DNA of 64,000 nt, taken from assembly GCA_011033025.1 (NCBI GenBank), contig WFMF01000274.1, positions 1 to 64,000 on the forward strand, in the 5' to 3' direction. A model generated the notes under the pieces. It saw only the letters and a list, made by a program, of their open reading frames with translations. It searched no databases and was not told where the DNA came from. Position numbers and translations under genes: made by a program. Of this stretch, positions 23,301 through 35,594 are shown piece by piece. The stretch is from Beroe forskalii. Its lineage: Eukaryota > Ctenophora > Nuda > Beroida > Beroidae. Within the stretch, counting starts at the first letter, position 1, and every line of letters starts with the position of its first letter.

Positions 23301-26300
23301 GTAAATAAACAAACATAGAACAGACATGGAAACACGTTGTCCTCCGAAAAACAAACAAAGAAAACTTCACAAAAATCTATAAAAATCCACCCAATCAAAC
23401 AACATTTGCCCTTGGGATCTACTTCAATGATACATGAAACTACTTTGATGATACATGAAACTGAAATGGTTCATAAAGTTATTCTTTGTCCAGAATTAGC
23501 ATAAATACCTTCAAGAAATTGATATTGCCCCAAACGTTAACATTAAAACCTGATCACTAAAATAAAAACTAATCATGAAAAGCCCACCCACCTTTCAGAA
23601 ACTGAGAGACCTGCTGGAGCTGTGGAATGTTATCCTTGTTGTAGTTGCAGTTCTGTACCAGTAGTGGCCACACATTCCTGATTAATAATAGTCACATGAT
23701 TATAATAGTCACAGTACTTGAAGATTTGAAAGTGAAATAACTGGACAGGTCGATACAGCCAGAATATTATCAATTATAATGATTTCAAACAATCAGAGTA
23801 CTCATTTTCATAAGGGCAGCACTATTTCACAGATATGAAATATTGTTATTCTATAAATCGATTGTACATTGCCAAGAAATTGAGCTAGATTTTGTTTACC
23901 TGAATTCCTTACAGGCGTGGGTTTCAAACAGGGTGGAGAGCTTGGTGAAGACAGTACTCCAAGTCTTGAGTTCTGCTTCGTTGTACTCAACGGCGGGGAT
24001 AGGTTCACCACTGGGAGAAGAAATGAGTATTAATGGGGGATTAAAACAATATCGCTTGGAGACACCAAAGAGAAGGGATATACAGGAGTGGCTATTATTA
24101 GGGGAAAATAGATGTATTTAGGGTATAATTGGGATTGGTTCACCACTAGGAGAAGATTAGTGGCAAGTGCCATATATTTGGAGACGTTGCAAAAGCTGTA
24201 AATTGAGTTGAATGTACAGCAAGTGTAATATGTCTTGTTAGTCTCTCATTGTGTAAGCTTGTAAGGAGTTGGCACTGAGTACTCACTCAAAGATTTTTGT
24301 GTATGTTCGATGCTAACAATAAAAGTTTCAATGAGTCAATGTAAGTCTTTTGTAAACTATCGATGAATGAAGCATAAGCTTTCAATGAACAATTTGACCC
24401 AAGGGAAGAATTTTGCCCTGTGGGCCTGTGGCCCTCTGAGCCATCACGTTTGTAAACACAAACAAGTTTGAGATGCTCTTACTACAAGAAAACTTGTATT
24501 TCCTGACCGGAAACACTAATGACACTCATTACACACCGTTTAATCGTTTATACAGCCAAATGTTTCTCAAGAATGACGCCATGATTATGGTTTACAATGG
24601 TGAATTGATGACGTTGAATGTGTGTACTGTTTACCAGCGTTTACCACTAAAACATGCTGTTCACATCCATCCGTATTACTCAGAGCATGGAAATATGCTT
24701 GCTGACTTCATCAACTCACTATTCTAAGCCCTGGTAATGACGTCACTCTCAACCACCAATTTGTTGAGTAGAAATTTGGAGCGTTTAAGCCATGCGTTGG
24801 TGTATGAATATTGTGATAAAATGTGGATAAACAGGTTGGATAAAAAGATAAACAATGTACAGAGAAGAGGTTCCATGAGAAGGTGACGGGAAGTGCGTTT
24901 CTTCAAGCAAATACTCAAATAAAGTACTCTGGGGTTGCTACTTTGCTAGTTAAGTCACATAATTAGTTACGTCACATTATTCTTGTTTTTTGATAATTTT
25001 TGTAGGATTTTCAGTAAATTGACTATGGTAGTATTTTTAGTGAATTGCTGTACTGTAGATAAAAATAATCATAACCGGTTTGGCATTACGAGTCAAAGAG
25101 TTCTACAGAACTAATTTACTTTTAGCGATCTGCAATTTTAAAACAGACCTTTTCTAAGTGCTTGGTCATAACTTTTTTCTTTCGGTTAAAAGAATGTCAA
25201 GAACTGAATTTGATGAAGAAAATTCCATAATTTACAGGAATCTTAATATCTAATTTATGTTTTTTGTGATTTTGACCCTCGAAATGTTTCACGGTTAAGT
25301 GCTAAAATATTATCCTTTTGTTAATAGCTCTCCCAGAGACGCAGCTGGTGCCCCTTTGTCTAGGTATTAAAATTTTTGAGTTTAATCAACAATTTAATCT
25401 AATTTGCACATCATGTGACTTAAAACAGTGGATTTAAATTCAACAATTTTCAGCTAAAAATTTTAGTGTTTCTCACTTTTTGGAACGATTTAATATGAGT
25501 ATAAATAGTCAAGTAAATTCCTCCTAAAATACTTTTTATCTTGAATTTTTAGTTCGAGTTGAAAGTTTGAATCAATAATTCTTTTGTGATCGTTTCTTCA
25601 TTTCAATTATACAGAAATAACCGGGGACATAAATACCAGTTTATCTACAGTCTTGAAAAAAGCATTTTGGGTCTTTCAAACTTATCTTATATCTATTCTA
25701 GTATTCCATGCAACCTTGAACTACATCAAAACATGTGTTGAAATGATGGATTTTGAACACTAAACAGCTCTTGACCAATGATAAAAATCCCCCACTTTGA
25801 GTGACCCGTGGAAACATGAAGAACACTCTCTTCCTCTTAGCAGCATGCCTTCTCACAACCGTCATGGGACGGATGATACCACACCCACCAAAGAGGAACA
25901 TGGTCAAGTGTGACATGAACCTGTTTGATCCAAAACAGGATGGAGCAGGAGATTCTATAGGTTGGTGACGTCATTATCAGGGGTTAGAAAGGGGAATTTA
26001 TGATGTCATAATCAGGGTTTAAAAGGAAGAATTGATTGCAACGTGACGCTATTTTTCGTAGCATTTTTTAATGATTATTTCCCATCTTATCTGCCTGATT
26101 TGTATTTGACATTGATGTGATTTTTAAATTGATGCCAAAACACCCCCAGGCACTGTTACGATTGAGGCTGACTTGGAAAACGAGAGTTGGCTCCGGATCA
26201 TGTTTGATTTGGATGACAATGGTGCTGGGAAGTTGACAGCAGGGTACCATGGCGTCCACGTGCACAATAACTCAGTGGACGATGGTATGTATAGACCATA

Positions 26301-29300
26301 ATCAGATGGCTGACGACGACTAACATATGCTATTCGAAAGCTCCTGTTTTTCAAACTTTTTCGTACATTGAATTGCTAAAAAGTTAAAACTAAAACGCAA
26401 AGTGGTTACCAATGGTAACCACTTTGCGTTTTAGTTTTAACTTTTCAGCAATTCAATGAGGCCAAAAGGAATATGGTAACTTACCATATTCTAGGCATTT
26501 ACAGGTCGATTTAAGGGTCGATAGAGGCTTTAAAATACACTTATAGAGAGATTGAGATTTTAAAACTTTTCAGAAAGTCCTTAACCCTGTTCGGTAAGAT
26601 GTATTTGACGCCCCCTCCCTCTTACAGGTAACTGCCTGGGGTCGGGACCTCACTACAATGCGGATGGTACATTTGGAGTACACGGTGGTTTCTATGGGGA
26701 TGAGGACGGCAACTCAACCCTGAGACACACTGGGGACTTGGGGAACGTTATGGCTGGGGACGGACAGGTGAGGCATGACACTCAATGGCATGAAAACCAG
26801 CAATTCAGAACATTTCACATAACCAAAAGTTGGGAAACCTCTATCATGAAATCCCAAAAACAGCTATTTCAAAAATTTGCTGCATCTCTGCTCCATCGAC
26901 CCGCTTTAACACCAATTAATTAACAACAGTTCACTTTTTTCTTTTTTTAAACCACTTCAAACTTTCAACAGGTCTACGAGGAACTGATATTCGTCCTGAA
27001 CAACAGTACCTTCACCAACCCTCTCATATCAGTACAAGACTTAGTGGGCAGATCTATCTCAATCCACATGGGGCAAGATAACGAGGGACAATCTGATGAC
27101 GAAGGTATGCTAAATTACCCTCACGAGAAATAGGCTGGGGTGACGTCATTATCATGACGTCATGTAGTATTGTGATGACGTAGATCCATCTATTGTCCTC
27201 GCTCATGGTTTAGTGGTGATTGGAAATGACGTCATTACTCATTATAATAGTTTAAAGTGGTGAATTGGTGACGTGACGCTGCAGTTTATCACGTTGGCAG
27301 TTTAATGGTATGAATCTAGGTCATTTAGAAACCTAATTTCCTAATTCTACTCATTTCAGAGGCGAATCTGTTCGGCGATGCGGGTGTCACCGTAGCGTGT
27401 TGTACCATTGAGGAAGCAAACTAAAAGCTCACTACACGCCTACACGGAGATTGCAACACGGAGTTTGCTAAAACCTGAGTCTTCTGTGAAGTTCGTATTC
27501 ATTGAACTGTCGGCGGGAAGTTGAAATTTCCATCAGTTTTTCTGCATTTTTCAGAATGATTATTTCATTTTCGGGTTACCATATTTCAGTATTTTCTATT
27601 TTAATGACAAATTGAACAAATAACTTGTGGTTTTTCCTTTTTTAATCTATTTATCAGCAATTCGGAACCTTATCCCATGATATTGATAATGACGTCATCA
27701 TTTCACTATTCTGCCCCATGAAAATTACGTCATCATCCCTAACTCACTGTTTGTAGTTGTAAGCGATGTCTGCGAATATCTTCCTCCTCTTCCGGTACAC
27801 ATCGTCTGTAAATCCCGGGTGGTCCGCGTCCAAGTCAGCTCCGTAACTGGGATAATAGGGTAGTTTTACATTGACCAATCAGCGTACGAGTTAACTGAGA
27901 ACTCGCTCGCTGGTCAATATCATGACAACTTAAGGATAATATATATTAAACCATGAATTGAGTCAATTTATTTATAATCATAAAGTTCAAACGTAAAATA
28001 TCTAAATTAGTAGCTGATAACGCCATCATTCATTATAAAAAGATCTCTGCTCCCTTCCCACCTAAGAATCTGGCTGGCGAATCTGTCCAGTTCAGCTATC
28101 TTGATGGGGAACCAAGGCACCTCATCATCCTTGTGAGCTACATCCAACACGTCACGTCGTGATAGCACCTTGACACAGTCCTTGTCCGAAATCTCTTTCA
28201 GCTCCGAGATAGCAGTCCTGAGATGAGTGGCATTAGTGAGTTGTATTAGTAATTTACCATATGTCGGGGGAGGGAAATCATGACGAACAGTCAACAAGTC
28301 AAACAAAATACTATGTGAAAAAACGCGATGTTTCTCTGTTTTCCAACTCACTGGAATCGTTTCTCGTCCTCCTCATGCCCAATCTCCAGATTTACCAGGA
28401 ACTTGTACTTGCTCGTGTCTTCCGCCAGCGGCCGAGACTCTATGTGCGTCAGGTTGATGCAGTTTTTCTGGAGATTAAGATCAGAATTAAGATTATAATT
28501 ATAAATTATAATCATCAAAATTAGGATATAAAAAGAGTGAAAGTGGTACTGATTATTCTTGACGACATAACATTTGTGAGATTACCGTTTTCCTTTATGA
28601 CGGTTTCACAGTTTGAAAAATAAAAAGAAGAATAAATTCTTCTCAGCTTTCTCGCGTATTTTCCGCTGTTTGCAAACATCAAGAAAACGGATAAAGTTGC
28701 CTTGATTAGATTATTGTAGTTAGTTTGTACACGGTCTCCTCTCCTGTGTAAACATGCCGGGGAATTCATGAGAAAATAATTTTCCGCGTACGGAAAGCCG
28801 GCAGATTATGACGTCATCATCATAGCTTAATGTTATCAATTGATGACGTCCGACAAAAATTATTCGCACACAAATATTAATGAAATTTTTCGAATCTAAT
28901 TTGACCGGGTCAAGGAATTAAATCATTAGAAAGACGAGGTCACGGACAAAAATTGCATTATTTTCTTTAATTAATTCCACTGAATTTATGAAGAAAAGCA
29001 TGTACCTACCGTACCTCTGTACACAAATAAAGGTGCAGAATTTGTCTTCTTGACAAATTATACATACAAAAAATTCATTAAGAAATAAATGACGAATAAG
29101 CAAATTGACAGAATTTACATACAGAAATGCACTTAACTGTCAAATAACAAATCTTTATTACTTCCCATGCAGTTCATATTCATATCATTTCTTTATTTGT
29201 TTTACATTTTTTATAAAAAAATATATACCTGGAAGGGCGTAAGAGCTTTAACGAGGGCAGAGGGTTCGTTCCTCACTGAGAAAACAACGGACATCTTCTC

Positions 29301-29309
29301 TGACACCAT
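20349..29309 (-). CDS. PAH: Aromatic amino-acid hydroxylase, probably phenylalanine hydroxylase, 11 exons
   Basis: Exons 29229-29309, 28352-28467, 28062-28217, 27748-27846, 23900-24010, 23592-23677, 22376-22511, 22090-22159, 21260-21383, 20733-20895 and 20349-20511 join in phase to 434 aa (human PAH is 452). The N-terminal ACT regulatory domain has NLTHIESRP (residues 32-40). Then come [14 protein letters not shown], the core [20 protein letters not shown], iron ligands in CHELIGH (His266, His271) and YWFTIEFG (Glu311), and a C-terminal tetramerisation tail. The enzyme is cytosolic, iron- and tetrahydrobiopterin-dependent, converting Phe to Tyr. GAPDxxIEKLAT favours PAH over tyrosine or tryptophan hydroxylase; a basal multi-substrate enzyme is possible. 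ATG 29309 has a good context, but an acceptor lies 12 bases upstream (29,321), so an upstream exon probably exists. Intron 4 contains the SOD gene on the opposite strand. Confidence 0.93.
22460..22860 (-). repeat. Tandem repeat duplicating the PAH exon 7 acceptor and first 48 exon bases
   Basis: The 3' splice site and start of exon 7 (exon from 22,511, ATTGCACTGGATTC) are repeated at 22,648 and 22,782, spaced 137 and 134 bp, in a G-rich minus-of-pyrimidine array (GGGGTTAAAAGGGAGGGG). Each decoy keeps TCAG|ATTGCACTGG and the codons up to LLSS, then diverges into array sequence instead of continuing RDFLAG. The decoys lie 5' of the true exon in the transcript. Confidence 0.92.
24011..25815. other. 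PAH intron 4, part left of the nested SOD gene
   Basis: AT-rich intronic sequence. An 84-codon plus-strand frame at 24,473-24,727 has no recognisable domain and no splice context. The region 25,000-25,815 should contain the SOD promoter; no TATA box is certain. Confidence 0.4.
25816..27424 (+). CDS. Secreted Cu/Zn superoxide dismutase-like protein, nested in PAH intron 4
   Basis: Exons 25816-25960, 26150-26284, 26628-26767, 26972-27104 and 27360-27424 join in phase to 205 aa. ATG 25816 begins a signal peptide ([18 protein letters not shown]), so the protein should be extracellular. The fold signature is complete: GYHGVHVH (His85, His87), GSGPHYN (His102), VHGG (His112), RHTGDLGNV (His127, Asp130) and SISIHMGQD (His172) correspond to all seven metal ligands of SOD1, and Cys96/Cys198 to its disulfide. 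The active-site Arg143 of SOD1 (AGSRLAC) is replaced: here AGVTVAC, Thr195. It may therefore bind metal but dismutate superoxide slowly, or have another role; that is inference. N-glycosylation sequons occur (NNS, NST). The whole gene lies within one intron of PAH, on the opposite strand. Confidence 0.93.
27120..27205. mobile_element. CRE-core palindromic MITE copy in SOD intron 4
   Basis: GAGAAATAGGC at the left, two TGACGTCA palindromes (27,141 and 27,154) separated by TTATCA, then TGATGACG and a decayed right end (CTATTGTCCTCGC). It matches the better preserved copy at 63,112-63,215. Confidence 0.6.
27864..27929. mobile_element. CCAAT-box palindromic MITE copy beside PAH exon 4
   Basis: CATTGACCAATCAGCGTACG and GCTGGTCAATATCATGAC form inverted arms around GAGTTAACTGAGAACTCG. 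The copy lies about 20 bases upstream (in transcript sense) of the PAH exon 4 acceptor, so it covers the likely branch-point region. Relatives lie near 48,340, 49,790 and 52,730. Confidence 0.7.
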
Positions 29310-29321
29310 CGTGCTAACGTA

Positions 29322-29995
29322 CTGCAGGGGAGAGGGGTGTGTTCAAACACAAGGAAATATTTTATTTTGATAACACTCTATCTATATTGGCGGTGTTAAG
29401 ACACGAAGAAATATCTTATTGACATAGGAATGAAATATAACAGTTTCAACGTTATATCCTCAAAGAAAAGTCTCAGACAGCTCTCGACGTAATTATATTT
29501 TCAGTTTCGGGCTGAAATACATGGTATTTTCCTGCTCTAAATGATCAGAATATAATCTAGATTTTGCTAAATCCATGAATCCTCACAATGTGGAAAGAGT
29601 TTTGGATTCAATACCAAGCTCAATTTAAACGCAAGGATGTTCGGTGCAAACAACCAAACCTAAAGACAAATCAGCTACTGAGACTTCAACCGAAATGTGG
29701 TTTTGGTTATACCGCTTTTGGAAATGAAATCTTTAAACTCTATTAGTTGCGATCTAGGGCACTCTGTCAGGGATATAGCAGAGTTGAGATCGCGACTGCT
29801 GACGTCATCATGATAATGGGTTTGAAAGGGTGATTTTGTGACGCCATTATCATGGTTTAGAATGGTAAGTTGAAGTTGTGCCCTATTCAAGTTCCGCTTT
29901 ACTATATCTTAATTCAAAAATGGTTGTGAGCAAGGCTTTTAATGGAATGATACTGAGAAACAATGTTTGACTGTGAGAACCAATATATGAGATTT
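29322..29995. other. Region 5' of PAH
   Basis: Should contain the PAH promoter and possibly a leader exon. It has a TGACGTCA palindrome at 29,800 followed by a TTATCA-type repeat fragment. No further exon could be assigned. Confidence 0.35.
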
Positions 29996-30515
29996 AGGGG
30001 GTGCACAAACGTGGATTATAAGCCATGGACTATAAGCCATGGCTTATAAGCTACGTGTGTGCTGTCGATAACTTACCCTTGGAATATCATCCATACGTGT
30101 GTCTTGGGTGAAAGTATCGACTACTCTCTACAAAAGTGTGGAGATAAGTCCATGAAAAATAGCCGGTCTTAAATTTGGTTTTACAATCCACATGGCTTGT
30201 TAGCCAGGTGTGTCTTGTAGACTATAGTCGACACTGAAAGCAAGAAAATTGATAGGGGTTAAGTTTCCGATACTTCCTGTGTTGTGTTACGATCAGAGCA
30301 TCCGAGGGTATCATGTCAAATTTCTTCAATCAATTTCTATTCGGGAACTCAGAAGAAACTGCTTTCGATATTTTGGTACGATAACCTGTGTTGATAATAG
30401 TCTACAAGACACACGTAGGATTCGTGGGCTATACTCCACGTCGTGTGTCTTTCAACCAAAAACTCGGCGTAGACTAGGGTTGGCATGGCTTATAATCTAC
30501 GTATGTACAGCCCCT
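29996..30515. mobile_element. ~520 bp MITE with ~32 bp terminal inverted repeats
   Basis: The left end AGGGGGTGCACAAACGTGGA followed by TTATAAGCCATG is matched in reverse complement by the right end (AGGGGCTGTACATACGTAGA, then TTATAAGCCATG). Internal repeats of the same motif occur at 30,018-30,045 (CTATAAGCCATGGCTTATAA). No transposase is present. Read-through frames inside are not credible genes. Confidence 0.78.
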
Positions 30516-31715
30516 TACAACTGAAAGGATTGATAATTTTTGACTTCAAGGACGATGGTCCAGGATCGAAATTTCGGAAAAACACTGAGTACTGCGAAGT
30601 TCAGAAAAGACAGCCTTTTCGAATTAGCGACAAACGAATTCTCGCATATCACAACATTGACTTGCCAGCTTGTTGATTCTGAGTGAAAATCAGAGCAAAG
30701 GAGCAATGGAAGTCTGCATACCAAGGATAGTTAATGGAAAATGACGTCATTATCATGGCTTAAAATGTCGAATTTATGGCGTAGATTCGCCTGTTTTAGA
30801 GCTTGATTTGCATGCCAGATCGCAGATTTTAAATCCTAGCAGAGTGCACATGATGAACATATTAAAATATTTATATTAGAATAACTAGAGATACCTTGAG
30901 ATATTTCAAGGAATTATGTTTGTGAGCGTCTGAGAATAATTTAGGATTTTATTTGCCATTTGCCATTATAATTTCCAACGTTTCCATGCGTAATTCGTAA
31001 ATCATAATACCTATATTATGATCATATTTTAATCGAAAAAAATGATCTTTTATGCCTCCGTGATATTAACTTGCACACAGCTATTTAAATCTATCTGCTT
31101 TGTTGCTTAAAGCAGAATTAGGTACGTAGATACTGTGGTACATAAATTCCGATCTTAATACTTTAATAGTCAATGGCTCGATTGCTGTCAATTCAAGAAT
31201 TTAGAGCCCATGAAGCAACAATTGAGTTGAGAAAAATCCAACGATAAAATGATCAGCCAGTTATTAGGCACACAGCCACAATTTGAAGTACTTCTACAAT
31301 ACACATCAACCTTAAATTTAAATCATTGAACAGTACATGATTAATTCAACCCACCATTGCAGATGAAGGCATATCACCGTGAGGACTCATTTCACCGCCA
31401 GAGGAGAAGCAAAAACTAAAGTTTCAACGAACAAGAAATCACGTTTTGTGAACTGTGAAAGTTAATGAGAAATGGTGACTATATTCCTCAAAGGTCGTGC
31501 AGAAAAATAGGAAGCTGAGGATATAACGTCATTATCACATAAGAACGGGTCAATTGATGACGTCATAGCGTCTATTGGACGTGTCCATTCTGTGAATTTG
31601 ATACACGTGGGTTTTATTTGTTCTCAGAATTGAACTCGCTGATTGGATCATAGAATTCAATTACAATTCTTGGGATTTCATGATTCATCGGAATTTTCTT
31701 ATAAAAACAATCGAT
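30516..31715. other. Gene-poor AT-rich stretch
   Basis: TGACGTCA palindromes at 30,742 and 31,558 belong to the dispersed repeat. At 31,361-31,420 an acceptor-like TTGCAG precedes an 18-codon frame (MKAYHREDSFHRQRRSKN, then stop) that could be a terminal exon, but no partner exons were found. Confidence 0.35.
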
Positions 31716-32042
31716 TCACAATGTGATCAACTTGAACTTCTATGAGGTTCGGTTGATCCTAATTTATGAAGATAAACAAAAGTTAATTATTTCCAATACA
31801 GCAATACCTGTCTAATTGCCTATCTAATTTATCAAACACTTACATTGTTTATCATAAGATCCATGGAATTCCAACTATCACGATACACAATGTGATCAAC
31901 TTGAACTTTTATGAGGTTCGGTTGATCCTAATTTATGAAGATAAACAAAAGTTAATTATTTCCAATACCTGCCTGGCTGCCTATCTAATTTATCGTTTAC
32001 TTGCATTGTTTATCATAAGATCCATGGAATTCCAACTATCAT
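31716..32042 (+). repeat. Tandem duplication of a ~169 bp unit
   Basis: ACAATGTGATCAACTTGAAC at 31,718 recurs at 31,887, and TCCATGGAATTCCAACTATC at 31,859 recurs at about 32,021. The copies differ by a short deletion and a few substitutions, so the duplication is fairly recent. Confidence 0.92.
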
Positions 32043-32718
32043 GTTTTGAGTTACTGAAGACTGTAGCCCTTTCAATCAAATTACACCAGCTAGCTTGGGT
32101 GACTGAAGTCTGTAGATAATCAGACTCTAATTCAATCCATGGGATGATTTCGAATGTTTGCACCAAATTAAATGGTTTTATTTGGATGGGATTCGGCATG
32201 AAAAAGTTATACCATACCTATGATCGATTACACTGGATTACACCATTTAATCGAATATAAGGTTTATAAATTCAATTTTATCTCACAGCCTAAATGTAGG
32301 TTAACTCATTTATTCAAAACAGAGAGTTGCAAGTGAGGTCATGCTCACTGTTTAGTGTTGTGATGAAGAGGAATTTTGAGAGTGATGTAGAATGTACACA
32401 CATTGGGATAATAACAAATGAATTATATGAACAAACAAACACAACTGTTGAGATTTAGCTATGACCAAGCATACAAATATGATAAATTTCGATAGACAGT
32501 CATATGAATATCGCCATTTAAATCGTTGACGAAGTTTTCTAGTCATTAGGAAGTTAGGAAGCTTGGATTGATCATACTCCAACATCAGCAATGCTACTCA
32601 AGCATTGAAATACCGATCGCTTTTTAATGAATTAAAGTGTTCAATAGATTCTATTGTCTACAATTATAGAAAGAAAATGAGATGCTTTATTAAAGAATGT
32701 TATTATTGAAATACTCAC

Positions 32719-33009
32719 AGAGCTAGATTTATGTACCTGAAAACAAAATAATCAGTTAGTCATTAGTCAATGATAAACTGAGAAAATATCTAGTTCAAAC
32801 TACCTGGTGATCATGTAACTGTATGCATTACTCAAACATCAATGATTGAAATAAAGAGCAACACTCTGCAAGTTGATTTTAAGGTGAGGGTGGCAAGATC
32901 CTCACATGCCAAACCACTGTGTCAGTGTGCTAACAAGATTTAAAACAACTTACATCTCCTCCATGATCAGTCTTTTGCCTTTTCACACCATTATCCATAT
33001 TGTTTAAAG
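32719..33009 (-). CDS. Candidate first exon plus 18-nt micro-exon of an unidentified gene
   Basis: On the minus strand a segment bounded by a TTTCAG acceptor (exon from 33,009) and a strong GTAAGT donor (exon to 32,954) contains ATG 32998 followed by 15 codons (MDNGVKRQKTDHGGD). The next exon would be 32719-32736 (VHKSSS), flanked by TTTTCAG and GTGAGT and in the same phase. The basic KRQK could be a nuclear signal. I could not find the following exons or a family, so this is a splice-pattern-based guess. Confidence 0.35.
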
Positions 33010-34182
33010 CTGAAACTAATTGTTATATTAGTTATGAATTGCCAAAAAACTTTCTCCACTGTCTACAATTAACAGATAAGACTTTGTGACACATCTGTCA
33101 TACAAGAAAAAGATGGAAAAGATGGAAATGTCCAAGATTTTGCTACCTTGTATCATAAACCAATTTGTGTACTGATGGATGTACCATGAAGAGGTCAGAT
33201 TATGTTAAACAGCAAGAGTACAGACCAGCATAGATCAATATGGATTTGTGTTGAGAACAATGCTGGACTATCAATTCCATTGAATAATGACACCTTCATT
33301 TCATTCAATCATGTTTAATAGTTTAATGTTTTTTGTGAGTATCCACATGATACATATGATTTTTTGTAAATTATTAACTGAGGTCTGAGACCTTAAGTTC
33401 TCAGTAACTGAAGAAATTGATTGTCATTGGAATAATGAGTATAACAAGTAAAAGGCTATTGATTGAGGTTAACTAACTTTAGATTGTGCATTGACGACTT
33501 AAACATGTTTTATGAGCTCAACTATCACCTTCCCTCAATTTTCCTATATAGTGTAAAGATTAAAATAAAATAACTACTGAATTTAATATTTATGTAACTA
33601 ATTAAGTAAAAGCAATAAAAAAAAGATTATAAAAAAAATAAAAAATAAATAAAAAATAAAAAAATAAAAAAAATTAAGTAAAATTATAATTCTTACATAC
33701 AGATTAAAATGATAACTATATAGCTGAGGTAGGTATTGGACTGCAGATGCCTGCACACCACTCATCTTGGTGTGACTCATCTCCACATTGCATCACCTAA
33801 ACTCTAAAGGGATCATGTTGGTGTTCAAGTAGCCCTATGGAGTTGGAGAAAAGTCTTGCAGATTGATGTCTTGAAGAAAGATTTCTTTTTAATTCAAATA
33901 TATAGCTATGACTTTTCATAATCAATACAGTAAGAAGATGAAGATGAGAGTATGAGACATAATGAAGCATGATGCATACGAGAGAATCTCGAATACCATC
34001 TATTTATATGAGAACTTTTGTAAAAGATAAAGAGCACCTTCAAAAAAATAAGAAATAAAGATATTACTACTTAAGAGTTTTCACCACAAAAATTAACAAT
34101 CAAAAAACTTACTTACACCTTGCATAACACGTATAAAGTAAAACTCAGCAATCAGCATTCAAATTTTTAAGCAAGTAATAAT
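33010..34182. other. AT-rich intergenic stretch
   Basis: Contains an A/T simple-sequence tract at 33,614-33,690 (AAAAATAAATAAAAAATAAA). A minus-strand frame at 33,598-33,786 is mostly a read-through of this tract. No gene is supported. Confidence 0.45.
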
Positions 34183-34740
34183 TTAATATTGAAAGATAAT
34201 GCATACTTTATGTTGTCGCACAATGTATGACCCGTTTTCGCCAGCCACAAAGCGCCGCGGCGCGCTGCCCTGTTTCTCGAGCTGAGGATCTGTCAACGTC
34301 AGACAAATTTCATGCACTACTGCACTAGTCAATTTTACAAAACGTAGCATGATTTTACCAGACGTTCGCGTTTTGCTAAACACGTATATCCCTGTCTGCG
34401 TTGCGCGGCGCGCTTCCTCAGGGTACTAGGGTACTAGGGTAGCGCAACGCGCGTACGCACACCTATGCGGGCTTAGGAAGTTCGCGTTGTCTGCCCGGCC
34501 CGGCCTGACATTTTATCAAAAATACGCAGACTCTGCGAGCGAGTCTGTGCGCGCGCAAGCGCCGGAAGGGGCCGAGCAACTCTTGTCAAGCATGATTCAT
34601 TTTTATTTTAAAAAATAAAGCCTGCATCCGAGTGATCCGATCCTCCGCCGCGCACTCCGTGCCGCGCGTTACCAGGGCCCTGCCGCCCTGGTTATGTCCG
34701 ATTCTGGCACGCATGGTTAGGGCAAGCCTGCATCAAGGAT
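34183..34740 (-). repeat. Second copy of the CpG-rich CTAACCAG repeat family
   Basis: In reverse orientation it shares GTCTGACGTTGA, CCTCAGCTCGAGAA, GGGTCATACAT and CGACAAC landmarks with 15,960-16,470, and ends near TTACCAGGGCCCTG (34,669) and CATGGTTAGGGCAAG (34,710). A 66-codon frame at 34,183-34,383 runs through these shared repeat segments and is not treated as a gene. Confidence 0.65.
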
Positions 34741-35084
34741 GGTCGATGGATTTATCATTATTTATATTACAATAATGGTGATTGTTCTTAAAAGATCCTT
34801 GCTTTTACGTGCGCGCAGCGTTATAATATTGCTTCATTATTGTTTCAACGTTCCTTTAACCAGTTTAGGCGCGTGTGCAGCATGTGGCTGTTCTGAAAGG
34901 ATTTTCCTGATTTTATAATTTTAAAACCAGGAAAATTAAAATGAACTATCTGTGGTTAGAATTATAAATACTGCTCCAATTTATTTTAATTTGTTTCTAA
35001 TCGTTGAATAGATAATTTAAAGTCAGATAATTATGATAGCCTTGCTAACATTTAGTAAGGTTATATCATCCTCTAATTTTAAAA

Positions 35085-35594
35085 TCCAAAAAGTTTTCCC
35101 TAGCTAAGATTCTTTCTAAAACACGACGCTACGTCGATGATCTTATCACCACTAATTATCTCAACTTTGAAGCTCTAATCAAACAAATCTATCATCCTTC
35201 TCTTGAAATGGAGAGGTCAGGTAATGACAACAAGAACGTGAACTACCTGGACCTCAATATTTCTATCCAACCAAGCAAGGTTATTGTGTCTGTATATAAC
35301 AAGACCGATGACTTTAATTTCTCTGTAGTTTCCTTAACATTTCCACCGAGTAATATCCCTCTAGAAGTAGGCCATAATGTATTCTATAGTCAAATCCTTA
35401 GGTATGCTAACATTTGTACTGAATTAGAAACTTTCCTCTTCAATCTTAAAAAAGTTTTCCAAAAACTGATTGAAAGAGGATATAGTAACTCCAATCTTGT
35501 AGACATTATTAAACGTTGCCTTAATAAGAATAGCTTAGTCTTTCAGAAATATGCAATTTTAGATAACAGTACAATTTTAGATCAATTTGTTTAG
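35085..35594 (+). pseudogene. Reverse-transcriptase fragment of a retroelement (Penelope-like or related)
   Basis: An open frame contains RRYVDDLI, the YxDD catalytic box of reverse transcriptases, near 35,125-35,150. It is followed by NYLDLNISI, then VYNKTDDFNF, and a basic C-terminal region (LKKVFQKLIERGYSNSNLVD). The box followed ~40 residues later by a YLDL/FLDI motif is seen in Penelope-like and related reverse transcriptases. The N-terminal palm and any endonuclease are missing upstream and the frame stops at 35,594, so this is a 5'-truncated remnant. Retroelement class is uncertain. Confidence 0.6.

Noticed and set aside
34183-34383. 66-codon minus-strand frame in a CpG-rich block, looked like a first exon at a CpG island
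   Set aside because: The same sequence pieces occur in the repeat at 15,960-16,470, so this is repeat-derived.
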